NCBI GenBank assembly: GCA_045540815.1
Contig: JAZQHY010000001.1
Location: 1-15,249 of the forward strand
DNA: 15,249 nucleotides
Reading direction: 5' to 3'
DNA from: JAZQHR01 sp045540815
GTDB lineage: Bacteria; Bacillota; Clostridia; UMGS1810
In this document: positions 7,996 to 14,970 of the stretch, in pieces
Position numbering within the stretch: the stretch's first letter is position 1
Layout of the letters: each line of letters starts with the position of its first letter
Made by a program: the position numbers and the translations under genes
The notes under the pieces: generated by a model
Told to the model about the DNA's origin: nothing
What the model saw: the letters and a program-made list of their open reading frames with translations, nothing else
Databases searched by the model: none

Positions 7996-8024
7996 TTGTA
8001 AAATGTCGAAAATTGTTGTATAAT
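7996..8024 (+). promoter_or_regulatory. Sigma-A promoter for comEC-holA
   Basis: TTGTAA at 7996-8001, 17 bases, then a perfect TATAAT at 8019-8024. Its -35 box is only eight bases from the -35 box of the divergent phosphoesterase promoter, so both sites are unlikely to be filled by polymerase at the same time. The predicted leader to the TTG start at 8060 is about 30 bases. Confidence 0.7.
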
Positions 8025-8059
8025 ATATAGTAGAGTTATTATTATGTGGTGATTTTGTT

Positions 8060-10444
8060 TTGTTTAAATATGTGTTAGCTTTTATATTATCACACCTTTT
8101 TGGAATATATCTTACAGAATTTCTAGATGAAAATATAATATGGTTTGTGTGCGGTGTTCTTATACTTGCATCTTTACTAAATTGCTTTTTAAGAAAAAAG
8201 ATATTTAATGTTTTTTCTTTTATGATGATTTTTACCGTTATAGGGTGTGTGTCATTTCAATATTCAAATACTCTGGAGTATACAGAACTTCATAGTTATA
8301 TTGATGAGCGGTATAACATAAATGTACGCGTGGTTGAGCCTAGTGTTTACAACGATAAGGATGACAGTAGTGGATTTGTATGTGAAATATTAAGTATTAC
8401 AAGAGACGAGATAAAAACAGATATAAATTCAAAAGAAAAATGTCAGGTGTACATTGATGGTAATGTAAACTGCCAATATAATGATATATTAAAGATTACA
8501 TATGCTGAAATTTCAGAGGCGAACACCGAAAGAAACACAAGTGGTTTTAATTATGCCAGGTATTTAAAAGGCAAGGGTATAACTGCCCTTATCTACACGG
8601 AAGATTACAACGTAACTTATGCTGGAAAATATAAAGACTCAAATTTTGTAAATGATAAAATACAAACTTTAAAAGTCTGGATAATTAACACAATAAATGA
8701 ATATATTCCAAAACGCGAAGGCGGAGTGCTTAAGGCGATTTTTGCAGGTGATAAGAGATATATTGATGCGGTTGTTAAAGAATCATTTAAAACAACTGGT
8801 TTATCACATATCATATCAGTGTCGGGACTCCATCTTACAATTCTTTCGAATTTTATTTCAATGCTTTTAAATGCACTTTTTATCAGGAATAAAAGAATAA
8901 AGAATGTCATAATGATTGTTACAACCTTTATGCTTATGATACTTATGGGACTTACTCCGTCTGTATTAAGATCAGGTACTATGCTTATAATATCGAATCT
9001 TGCGTATTTTGCAGACCGCGAGAGTGATTCGCTAAATTCAATGTGCATTGCGGCATTTTTAATATTTTTGATAAATCCTGTTGCTGCATATGATCTTGGA
9101 TTCTTGCTTTCTTTTGCATCAACCCTTGGGATTGTTCTTATATATCCGTTCTTTAGTGAAAGGTTTAAGTTGGGGAGAAAGAGCACATTAAACACCATTC
9201 TAGCAGCGATTTTTACAACCATTTCCTCTCAGGCAGTAGCTCTTCCTATTTCGGTGCTATATACAAATTCTATGTCAACAGTATTTATTGTTACAAATCT
9301 ACTCGTTGTTCCATTTATGCCTATGCTATTGTTTTTTGGCGTTTTGTTTTTGTTAGAAGCAGCTATCGGCATACTTGCAATGCCGTTTTTATCAGGTTTG
9401 ATATTTCTTTTAACTTATGGTATAATTGAAACGATGACGTGGTTTGCCAATATACCATATTCTTCTATATTACTTTGCGGAAAAATATTTTTTAGTGCAT
9501 ATGTCATAACTTTTATTTCAGCAATATGTATAGGATATGCGGCAAAACTGAGGGAGATTAGTATGAAAAAGAAGTTTATTTCTTATATTATAATTTTAAT
9601 TGTTGCGATAGTATCGTTTGTAACCTCATATACACCATCCCTTCCGGGAGAGGCCAGAGTGACTTTTTTAAACGTAGGTCAGGGCGATTCGGCACTCATA
9701 CAGACGTCGGATAACACATCTATTATGATAGACGGTGGCGGGACTAATGTCGAAGATTATAGCATAGGTGATGAAGTTGTAATACCATATCTTATTTCTA
9801 ATAATATTAGAAAAATAGATTATGCTGTCATAACGCACTATCACGACGACCACGCTGAGGGAATAATAACACTTATGAAAAATTATCAGGTGGATAATCT
9901 GATTGTTCCAGATGTGATTGTCGAGGATAACGATATTAAAGATTACGCGTACAGGGTTGCCAAAGAACGAAATATTGATATTATAGAGGTGTCTGATGGT
10001 GATAAGCTTGAGATAGATAATGTTATATTAGATATCCTATCTCCAACCAAGGGCTTTGACGGCGATGTTAATAATACATCTATTATTTTAAAAGCTCAGT
10101 GTGCAGGTGCATCATTTATGTTTACAGGAGATGCGGAAAGCTCAGCTGAAAAAAGACTTATCGGCAGAAATTTAAAAAGTGATGTGTTAAAAGTAGGTCA
10201 CCACGGGTCAACAACGTCAAGTACTGATGAATTTATAAAAGCGGTAAGTCCTAAATACGCTGTAATAAGCGTAGGAGAGAACAATGTTTACGGTCATCCT
10301 GCTGGCAAAACTATATACACACTTCTAAAATATAATGTTGAATATATGCGTACAGATCTTAACGGAACTGTCGTATTTGAACTTAACGAAGACGGAATAA
10401 AGGATATTAAAACGCTAAAAGGTGATATTTATGGAGAAACTTAA
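8060..10444 (+). CDS. comEC: ComEC/Rec2-type DNA internalisation channel protein
   Basis: Polytopic membrane protein that carries single-stranded transforming DNA across the cytoplasmic membrane. The 794-residue product has N-terminal helices (about 5-70), an extracellular soluble domain (about 75-190), the multi-helix competence channel domain (about 220-520) with the conserved HIISVSGLHLTIL at 250-262, and a C-terminal metallo-beta-lactamase-like domain (about 530-790). That last domain carries VGQGDS 539-544, DGGG 558-561, THYHDDH 592-598, FTGDAE 688-693 and VGHHGS 712-717, so the nuclease-like metal site looks intact. Start is TTG with GGTG eight bases upstream. It overlaps holA by 14 bases, a common Firmicutes pairing. 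No other competence genes are visible, so DNA uptake itself is not shown. Confidence 0.96.
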   Translation: MFKYVLAFILSHLFGIYLTEFLDENIIWFVCGVLILASLLNCFLRKKIFNVFSFMMIFTVIGCVSFQYSNTLEYTELHSYIDERYNINVRVVEPSVYNDKDDSSGFVCEILSITRDEIKTDINSKEKCQVYIDGNVNCQYNDILKITYAEISEANTERNTSGFNYARYLKGKGITALIYTEDYNVTYAGKYKDSNFVNDKIQTLKVWIINTINEYIPKREGGVLKAIFAGDKRYIDAVVKESFKTTGLSHIISVSGLHLTILSNFISMLLNALFIRNKRIKNVIMIVTTFMLMILMGLTPSVLRSGTMLIISNLAYFADRESDSLNSMCIAAFLIFLINPVAAYDLGFLLSFASTLGIVLIYPFFSERFKLGRKSTLNTILAAIFTTISSQAVALPISVLYTNSMSTVFIVTNLLVVPFMPMLLFFGVLFLLEAAIGILAMPFLSGLIFLLTYGIIETMTWFANIPYSSILLCGKIFFSAYVITFISAICIGYAAKLREISMKKKFISYIIILIVAIVSFVTSYTPSLPGEARVTFLNVGQGDSALIQTSDNTSIMIDGGGTNVEDYSIGDEVVIPYLISNNIRKIDYAVITHYHDDHAEGIITLMKNYQVDNLIVPDVIVEDNDIKDYAYRVAKERNIDIIEVSDGDKLEIDNVILDILSPTKGFDGDVNNTSIILKAQCAGASFMFTGDAESSAEKRLIGRNLKSDVLKVGHHGSTTSSTDEFIKAVSPKYAVISVGENNVYGHPAGKTIYTLLKYNVEYMRTDLNGTVVFELNEDGIKDIKTLKGDIYGET

Positions 10445-11432
10445 AAATCAACTGAAAAAAAATGAGTTTTCTTGCTTTTATCTTTTCTATGGCGAAGAGG
10501 AGTATTTAAGAGATTTTTATACAAATAAAATAGCAGAGTCAATATGCCCTGATGAGAATGTAAAAGCATTTAATTATATGAAAATAAATGGTGTAAAACT
10601 AAATAATGATAAACTTACAGAATTTTTGGTTAATTATCCGTTTATGTCCGATAGAAAGGTATTAATTATTAAAAATTCAGGGGTTTTAAAAAAGGCAACT
10701 GATGCTGATAAGACCTTCTGGAAAGATGTGTTTGAAAATATATACGATTATGTAACTATTATTTTTTCTGAAGAGGAAGTAGACAAAAGGGGAGTAATAT
10801 ACAAGGAACTTTCAAAGGTAGCAGAGACTTACGAGTTTAAATATCAAAAGACTGCTGACCTTGTAAACTGGGTTGCAAGGGTATTGGCATCGGAAGGAAA
10901 AAAGATGTCCAAAAACGATATAGAGTATTTATTGGAAAGCTCTGACAGTGGTATGTTGAATCTAAAATCAGAACTTAATAAGTTAATAAATTATGCGAAA
11001 GACAGAGAGTTAGTTACTAAAGCAGATGTTGATTTGTTGGTATGTAAATCAGCTGAAAGCAGAGTGTTTTCTATGATAGATGATTTGGTATCTGGCAATT
11101 CTAAGGGTGCATATGAAAAACTTGACGAACTTAAAAAATTTAAAGAATCGCCTGTTGCAATTATTTCACTTATTGCCAGACAGTACACTATTTACAGAAA
11201 AATAAAGGCGTTGTCAAATAAACTTAGCATACCTGATATGTCAAAAGAACTAGGTATTAAAGATTTTTTTCTTAAAAAGCATATCGCATCACAAAAAAAT
11301 ATGTCGCAGGAATATATCGACTCTATTATTTTGATGTGCGCAAAAGCTGACAGTAATATAAAGTCAGGTAAAACCGATGGATGGGTTGCTGTTGAAACAA
11401 TATTAAATAAGTGTATGTGCGCTAGTTTATAA
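10431..11432 (+). CDS. holA: DNA polymerase III subunit delta
   Basis: Clamp-loader subunit that opens the sliding clamp during replication. The 333-residue product has normal length. It starts with the typical FYLFYGEEEYLRDFY segment of the AAA+-like domain I, which lacks a functional ATP site in this family. The middle helical domain and a C-terminal collar domain (about 210-333, with SPVAIISLIARQY) follow. The ATG at 10431 is preferred over an in-frame GTG at 10422 because AAGGTGAT is placed as its RBS. It overlaps the end of comEC and is probably translationally coupled. rpsT, often found next, is absent. Confidence 0.95.
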   Translation: MEKLKNQLKKNEFSCFYLFYGEEEYLRDFYTNKIAESICPDENVKAFNYMKINGVKLNNDKLTEFLVNYPFMSDRKVLIIKNSGVLKKATDADKTFWKDVFENIYDYVTIIFSEEEVDKRGVIYKELSKVAETYEFKYQKTADLVNWVARVLASEGKKMSKNDIEYLLESSDSGMLNLKSELNKLINYAKDRELVTKADVDLLVCKSAESRVFSMIDDLVSGNSKGAYEKLDELKKFKESPVAIISLIARQYTIYRKIKALSNKLSIPDMSKELGIKDFFLKKHIASQKNMSQEYIDSIILMCAKADSNIKSGKTDGWVAVETILNKCMCASL

Positions 11433-11456
11433 AAATCACACTTTTTTTACCTTTCT

Positions 11457-11464
11457 CATATACT
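11457..11464 (+). promoter_or_regulatory. Weak candidate sigma-E -10 element before the spoVM pair
   Basis: CATATACT at 11457-11464 resembles the sporulation sigma-E -10 (CATACAAT-like), 30 bases before the small membrane protein gene. The matching -35 region is poor. SpoVM is made under sigma-E in B. subtilis, which is why I looked. No good sigma-A promoter is visible between holA and these genes. Confidence 0.22.
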
Positions 11465-11493
11465 GCATTATGAAGGAAGGGGTGATGGGATAA

Positions 11494-11658
11494 ATGTTTT
11501 TTAGGTTTAAGGGAAGCAGGGTAACAATCTTGTGCGTGCTAGCATTTGTGTTTGGACTGCTATTGTCATTTATCCTAAAGCCGTTTCTTATTATCGTAAT
11601 TGAAGGAATAGTAATTTTTCTGCTATGTGCTATGTTCTTTTGTAGCGGAAGGTATTAG
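11494..11658 (+). CDS. Small two-helix membrane protein upstream of spoVM (54 aa)
   Basis: ATG to TAG gives 54 residues. A short basic N-terminus (MFFRFKGSR) is followed by two hydrophobic segments at about 10-28 and 31-50 with KP (29-30) at the turn, so it would form a membrane hairpin. A strong GGGGTGAT ribosome binding site lies seven bases upstream, after a run of purines. It starts 61 bases after holA and ends 14 bases before the SpoVM start, so the two small genes are probably cotranscribed. I do not recognise a named family. Membrane topology and placement suggest a sporulation or forespore-membrane role, but that is inference only. The good RBS, complete frame and gene-like hydrophobic pattern argue that it is real. 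Confidence 0.7.
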   Translation: MFFRFKGSRVTILCVLAFVFGLLLSFILKPFLIIVIEGIVIFLLCAMFFCSGRY

Positions 11659-11672
11659 GAAAGGTGAGAGAT

Positions 11673-11741
11673 ATGAAGATAGTCATTTTAAACGCTCCAA
11701 GATTTTTGTGCAAGATACTAAAAAAAGTTTTTAAAATGTAG
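11673..11741 (+). CDS. spoVM: Stage V sporulation protein M (SpoVM), 22-aa amphipathic peptide
   Basis: SpoVM is a tiny amphipathic helix that binds the convex forespore membrane and anchors SpoIVA, starting coat and cortex assembly. This frame encodes 22 residues (B. subtilis SpoVM has 26). It shares Met1, Lys2, Pro9, Phe11, Leu12 and Ile15 with that peptide. Pro9, which is important for membrane localisation in B. subtilis, sits in a PRFL context here versus PKFL there. The rest is amphipathic and basic (KILKKVF). AAGGTGAG just upstream is a good ribosome binding site. The next gene, convergent on the minus strand, is rpmB; as I recall, spoVM-rpmB adjacency is also seen in B. subtilis, which supports the call. 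Many pipelines would miss it because of its length. Confidence 0.85.
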   Translation: MKIVILNAPRFLCKILKKVFKM

Positions 11742-11744
11742 GGT

Positions 11745-11820
11745 ACATATAAAATAAGAACACGAACCGATAACACGATCAAAGATTGCGTTCGGGCACA
11801 CCGTAACCTTCTTATTTTCA
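11745..11820 (+). ncRNA. Possible structured RNA element downstream of spoVM
   Basis: Between the spoVM stop and the terminator, AAAATAAGAA (11751-11760) is perfectly complementary to TTCTTATTTT (11809-11818). Inside is a hairpin: CCGA (11767-11770) pairs with TCGG (11792-11795), and ACACGATC (11773-11780) with GATTGCGT (11784-11791), with one mismatch, one G-U pair and an AAA loop. CGAAC (11763-11767) and GTTCG (11790-11794) form a competing pairing. GGCACACCGTAACC stays largely single stranded. The interior is GC-richer than normal spacer here. The outer stem is AT-only, so it does not look like an ordinary terminator, and a separate terminator follows. I recognise no RNA class. It may be a 3' UTR element, a small RNA or a relic repeat. 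Confidence 0.35.
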
Positions 11821-11825
11821 AAATA

Positions 11826-11857
11826 AAAACGAGGACGATTTAAATCGTCCTCGTTTT
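11826..11857. terminator. Bidirectional terminator between spoVM and rpmB
   Basis: Perfect palindrome with 16-base arms: AAAACGAGGACGATTT (11826-11841) and AAATCGTCCTCGTTTT (11842-11857). It folds as a GC-rich stem with a short central loop and T-runs on both strands. It ends the spoVM transcript from the left and the rpmB transcript from the right. Confidence 0.93.
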
Positions 11858-11879
11858 ATATTTGTAAGGTTTTTAATTA

Positions 11880-12068
11880 TCAAACCGCTCTTGTAACCTT
11901 GTTTGAACGTAGACATCTTGAACATACAGATACTCTCTTTGGAGTTCCGTCAACAATAGCTCTTACTGTTCTTATGTTTGGCTTCCAAGTTCTATTACTT
12001 CTTCTGTGAGAGTGACTTACTTTTATACCGAAAGTCACGCCTTTTCCGCAAATTTCGCATTTTGCCAT
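11880..12068 (-). CDS. rpmB: 50S ribosomal protein L28
   Basis: Small basic protein of the large ribosomal subunit. At 62 residues it has normal size and the typical start MAKCEICGKG, followed by SHSHRRSNRTWKPNIRTVR. It is the cysteine-containing (zinc-binding) form, with CxxC at 4-7 and CxxC at 49-52. Such C+ paralogues tie L28 to adequate zinc. No C- paralogue or Zur site is visible here. The AGGAGGTG ribosome binding site lies nine bases before the ATG. It is monocistronic, with its own promoter and terminator. Confidence 0.98.
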   Translation of the reverse strand: MAKCEICGKGVTFGIKVSHSHRRSNRTWKPNIRTVRAIVDGTPKRVSVCSRCLRSNKVTRAV

Positions 12069-12115
12069 CTATAATACACCTCCTACAATGTTTGCAAATT
12101 ACATAACTAAAAGGT

Positions 12116-12144
12116 ATTATACCAAACAATTTATGGATTTGCAA
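12116..12144 (-). promoter_or_regulatory. Sigma-A promoter for rpmB
   Basis: On the minus strand, TTGCAA at 12144-12139, 17 bases, then TATAAT at 12121-12116 with an extended -10 TG just upstream. The predicted leader is about 40 bases. It lies right after the tyrS stop at 12173. Confidence 0.8.
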
Positions 12145-12172
12145 GGTTTTTTTACAAATTTTTTAAATTTTT

Positions 12173-13399
12173 TTATTTTATAACTATTCTATGATATACT
12201 TTTTTGCCTTTTTTTACAATTAATTCGTTGTCGTTAAAGTTCTCAAGTGTAATCTTTGTAGTAGGGTCAGTAACTTTTTCGTCATTTACCGATACACCGC
12301 CCTGCATTACAAGACGTCTGCCTTCGCCTTTTGAAGGAATAAGCTTTGCCTCAAACATAACGTCAAGTATGCCAACACCTTCTTCAAATCTTGATTTATC
12401 AAACTTAGTTGAAGGCATATTTTCAGAGCTTGCACCAGCACCAAATATAGCTTCTGCAGCCTGTTTTGCTTTGCTTGCCTCTTCTTCACCGTGAACGAGC
12501 TTTGTAACCTCATATGCCAGTATTCTCTTTGCTTCGTTAAGCTGTGAGCCTTCAAGTTTAGCAAGCTCATTTATCTCACTCATTGGAAGGAAAGTGATAA
12601 GCTTTAAGCAGTTGATAACGTCAGCGTCGTCAACATTTCTCCAGTACTGATAGAAATCATATGGAGAAGTCTTTTCAGGGTCTAGCCATAGAGCACCTTT
12701 TTGTGTTTTACCCATTTTCTTTCCTTCGCTGTTTTGAAGAAGAGTAAATGTCATACCATAAACCTGCTTCTGGTCTTTTCTTCTGCAAAGCTCGATACCA
12801 CCAAGGATATTACTCCACTGGTCATCACCGCCAAGCTCGAGTTTACAATCGTACTGTCTTGAAAGCATTAAAAAGTCATAACTCTGCATAAGCATATAGT
12901 TGAACTCAAGGAAAGTAAGACCTTTTTCGAGTCTTTGCTTGTAACATTCAGCTGTAAGCATCTTGTTTACAGAGAAGCAAGAGCCAATATCACGTAGAAA
13001 ATCTACGTAGTTAAGTTTAAGTAGCCAATCGGCATTATTTACCATTATAGCTTTGTCATCAGAAAAATCAACTATTGTAGAAAGCTGTTTTTTAAAACGT
13101 TCACAGTTGTAGTTGATAGTTTCCATAGTCATCATCTGGCGCATATCGGTTCTGCCAGAAGGGTCGCCGATAGTTCCTGTACCGCCACCAACAAGTGCGA
13201 TAGGTCTGTGACCGTGGTCCTGCATATGTCGCATAACAACCATCTGTAAAAAGTGGCCAACGTGTAAACTGTCAGCAGTAGGGTCAAATCCTATATAAAA
13301 AGTAACCTTTTCATTTCCTAAAAGTTCTCTTATTTCTTTTTCGTGTGTTGTCTGAGCTATAAGACCTCTTTCGCTCAGTACGTCATAAACATTACTCAT
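12173..13399 (-). CDS. tyrS: Tyrosyl-tRNA synthetase
   Basis: Class I aminoacyl-tRNA synthetase that attaches tyrosine to tRNA-Tyr. The 408-residue product shows the HIGH motif as HVGH at 46-49, the tyrosine pocket region (GFDPTADSLHVGH, GGDDQWSNI), and the KMSKS motif as KMGKT at 228-232, as expected for the TyrS type. A C-terminal S4 RNA-binding domain covers about 340-408 (EGRRLVMQGGVSVNDEKV). The ATG is preceded by AGGAGG. Its leader is only about 30 bases and lacks any T-box, unlike many Firmicutes tyrS genes. It is divergent from the glycoside hydrolase gene. No clear terminator follows, only a weak AT-only inverted repeat. Confidence 0.98.
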   Translation of the reverse strand: MSNVYDVLSERGLIAQTTHEKEIRELLGNEKVTFYIGFDPTADSLHVGHFLQMVVMRHMQDHGHRPIALVGGGTGTIGDPSGRTDMRQMMTMETINYNCERFKKQLSTIVDFSDDKAIMVNNADWLLKLNYVDFLRDIGSCFSVNKMLTAECYKQRLEKGLTFLEFNYMLMQSYDFLMLSRQYDCKLELGGDDQWSNILGGIELCRRKDQKQVYGMTFTLLQNSEGKKMGKTQKGALWLDPEKTSPYDFYQYWRNVDDADVINCLKLITFLPMSEINELAKLEGSQLNEAKRILAYEVTKLVHGEEEASKAKQAAEAIFGAGASSENMPSTKFDKSRFEEGVGILDVMFEAKLIPSKGEGRRLVMQGGVSVNDEKVTDPTTKITLENFNDNELIVKKGKKVYHRIVIK

Positions 13400-13431
13400 A
13401 ATGTCCTCCTAATGTATATACTATAAAATGT

Positions 13432-13460
13432 ATTTTATCATTTAACTAAAAATAATGCAA
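13432..13460 (-). promoter_or_regulatory. Candidate sigma-A promoter for tyrS
   Basis: On the minus strand, TTGCAT at 13460-13455, 17 bases, then TAAAAT at 13437-13432 with an extended -10 TG. It predicts a leader of about 25-30 bases. The -10 lies in an AT palindrome (ATAAAAT-GT-ATTTTAT, 13423-13438), which may be chance. Confidence 0.6.
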
Positions 13461-13465
13461 TATTT

Positions 13466-13487
13466 TTTGGAAATTTATTTGGAAATT
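13466..13487. repeat. Tandem TTTGGAAATT direct repeat, putative operator
   Basis: TTTGGAAATT occurs at 13466-13475 and again at 13478-13487, a 12-base period close to one helical turn. It sits directly upstream of the glycosidase promoter -35 and just upstream of the tyrS -35 on the other strand. That position suits a transcription-factor site, but no regulator is identified. Confidence 0.4.
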
Positions 13488-13495
13488 CATATTTA

Positions 13496-13524
13496 TTGAC
13501 TTTTAATTTTTTATCGTATAGAAT
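13496..13524 (+). promoter_or_regulatory. Sigma-A promoter for the glycoside hydrolase gene
   Basis: TTGACT at 13496-13501, 17 bases, then TAGAAT at 13519-13524. Transcription from about 13531 leaves room for the GGAG RBS and the ATG at 13560, but not for an RBS before the ATG at 13539. Confidence 0.72.
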
Positions 13525-13559
13525 AATTATAAATCTTAATGTTTATGGAGTTGATTGCA

Positions 13560-14927
13560 ATGGCAAAAATTAATGTTAATTATAATGAAGTCGTCGGCAA
13601 AATTAAACCAATGCACGCGGTAGGGCAACCTCCGCTTTCGGGAACAAATTGTAGCAGATTTCAGTATCTTAAGGATGCAAATATCCCGTTTTCACGTCTT
13701 CACGACGTAGGCGGATGGTTTGGCGGAAATCTCTATGTCGATGTTCCGAATATCTTCAGAGATTTCAATGCTGATGAAACCGACCCTGTAAACTATGACT
13801 TCACATTCACAGATATTCTCATAAAAGGCCTTTATGACTATGGCTGCAAACCTGTATACCGCCTTGGTGTAACTATTGAGAACTTCTTTGAAATCAAGGT
13901 GTACCGCACAGACCCACCTAAAGACTTCGCAAAGTGGGCAAGAATCTGTGAGCATATTATACGCCATTATAACGAAGGCTGGGCAGACGGATTTGAATAC
14001 GGAATTGAGTATTGGGAAATCTGGAATGAGCCTGAAGTCGGTCTTCCGCATCCTGTCACGGGAAACGGAATGTGGAGAGGAAGCAAAGAGCAGTATTATG
14101 AGCTTTACGGCATTGCTGCAACGCATCTCAAAAAATGCTTCGGAGATAAAATAAAAATTGGCGGATATGCGTGCTCGGGTCTCTTTGGTCTCTTCGGTGA
14201 CCCGAAAAAGTATGGCATAGACACGCCCAGACTTGAAGGCAAAAGATATAATAGCGAACAGGAAACTTACAGAATTGACTTTTTCTATGGCTTCTTTGAT
14301 TACCTCAAGAAGAACAATGTTCCGATTGATTTCTTCACTTGGCATAGCTATATGACTCTTGAGCAGACAGGTATGGCGGCAGATTTCTTCTCCCAGGAGC
14401 TCAAAAAGCTCGGTTATGGTCACGTCGAGAGTCACCTCAACGAATGGAACCTCGCATTTGGTGCAAACGATTATCAGTTCCAGGAAACGAGAGAGACGTC
14501 TTTCGCATCCTCGCAGTCTGCAGCAATGCTTCTTATGATGCAGGATAAGAACGTTGATATGCTCAATTATTATGATGCAAGAATAAATACTTCCTGCTAT
14601 GCAGGTCTATTCAATCCGCTCGATTCCAAGCCGCTTGCGACCTACTATGGCTTCTATGCATTTGGCGAAATGTACGGTAAGCTCAAGAATCAGGCAAAGG
14701 TTGAAATTGATGGCGAAAACCTCTATGCCGTTGCCGCGACGGACGGCGTAAGGCAGGCGATTATGATTTCCAACCCCAAAAAGGTTGCGCAGGAAATCGA
14801 GACCAACCTTCCCGAAGGAATGAATGTCTATCTTATTGATAAGGAGCATCACTTCACAAAAGAAGAAATGTCCTCATCAAAATTCACCCTCGGCGCAGAA
14901 CAGGTTATTTATATTAAGAATTTCTAA
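13560..14927 (+). CDS. GH39-like glycoside hydrolase (beta-xylosidase / iduronidase type)
   Basis: A 455-residue retaining glycosidase of clan GH-A with a (beta/alpha)8 barrel. Visible are the acid/base segment EIWNEPE (153-159, Glu157), WHSY (261-264), and the candidate nucleophile in HLNEWN (292-297, Glu295). A C-terminal all-beta portion (about 365-455) follows, as in GH39. It has no signal peptide, so it would act on imported oligosaccharides. The exact substrate (xyloside, uronide or other) cannot be read from sequence. ATG 13560 has GGAG ten bases upstream; the in-frame ATG at 13539 is too close to the predicted transcription start. Composition differs strongly from neighbours: sampled lines are 48-57% GC against about 37% in holA, with frequent CTC, GCG and CCG codons. 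This suggests recent horizontal gain. No transporter or regulator lies beside it. Confidence 0.85.
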   Translation: MAKINVNYNEVVGKIKPMHAVGQPPLSGTNCSRFQYLKDANIPFSRLHDVGGWFGGNLYVDVPNIFRDFNADETDPVNYDFTFTDILIKGLYDYGCKPVYRLGVTIENFFEIKVYRTDPPKDFAKWARICEHIIRHYNEGWADGFEYGIEYWEIWNEPEVGLPHPVTGNGMWRGSKEQYYELYGIAATHLKKCFGDKIKIGGYACSGLFGLFGDPKKYGIDTPRLEGKRYNSEQETYRIDFFYGFFDYLKKNNVPIDFFTWHSYMTLEQTGMAADFFSQELKKLGYGHVESHLNEWNLAFGANDYQFQETRETSFASSQSAAMLLMMQDKNVDMLNYYDARINTSCYAGLFNPLDSKPLATYYGFYAFGEMYGKLKNQAKVEIDGENLYAVAATDGVRQAIMISNPKKVAQEIETNLPEGMNVYLIDKEHHFTKEEMSSSKFTLGAEQVIYIKNF

Positions 14928-14930
14928 ATG

Positions 14931-14970
14931 AAAAACATCAGATATCCCAACAAAGATATCTGATGTTTTT
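14931..14970 (+). terminator. Rho-independent terminator after the glycoside hydrolase
   Basis: Perfect 16-bp stem: AAAAACATCAGATATC (14931-14946) and GATATCTGATGTTTTT (14955-14970), with an eight-base loop. It begins four bases after the stop codon. The A-run on the left could also let it stop minus-strand transcripts coming from the right. Confidence 0.92.

Noticed and set aside
8617..9222. About 200-codon open frame antisense to comEC
   Set aside because: It lies within the channel domain of comEC, which has strong family motifs on the plus strand. No start context or recognisable family.
11630..11821. 63-codon open frame on the minus strand across spoVM
   Set aside because: No ribosome binding site and arginine-rich low-quality sequence; the plus-strand frames have good RBSs and a family match.
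11742..11825. tRNA-like sequence (GGTTCG on the minus strand)
   Set aside because: No acceptor stem or D/anticodon arms fit in either orientation.
11826..11857. Perfect 16-base palindrome as a mobile-element end or MITE
   Set aside because: Position between two convergent genes, GC-rich stem and T-runs on both strands fit a bidirectional terminator better; no target-site duplication or second copy is visible.
12155..12180. AAATTT-AAA-AAATTT inverted repeat after tyrS as a terminator
   Set aside because: The stem is six A-T pairs only and too weak to call in such AT-rich DNA.
13692..14435. Long open frame (about 247 codons) on the minus strand inside the glycosidase gene
   Set aside because: It is fully antisense to a gene with clear catalytic motifs, has no ribosome binding site and shows no protein-like pattern. 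It results from the GC-rich composition of the sense gene.
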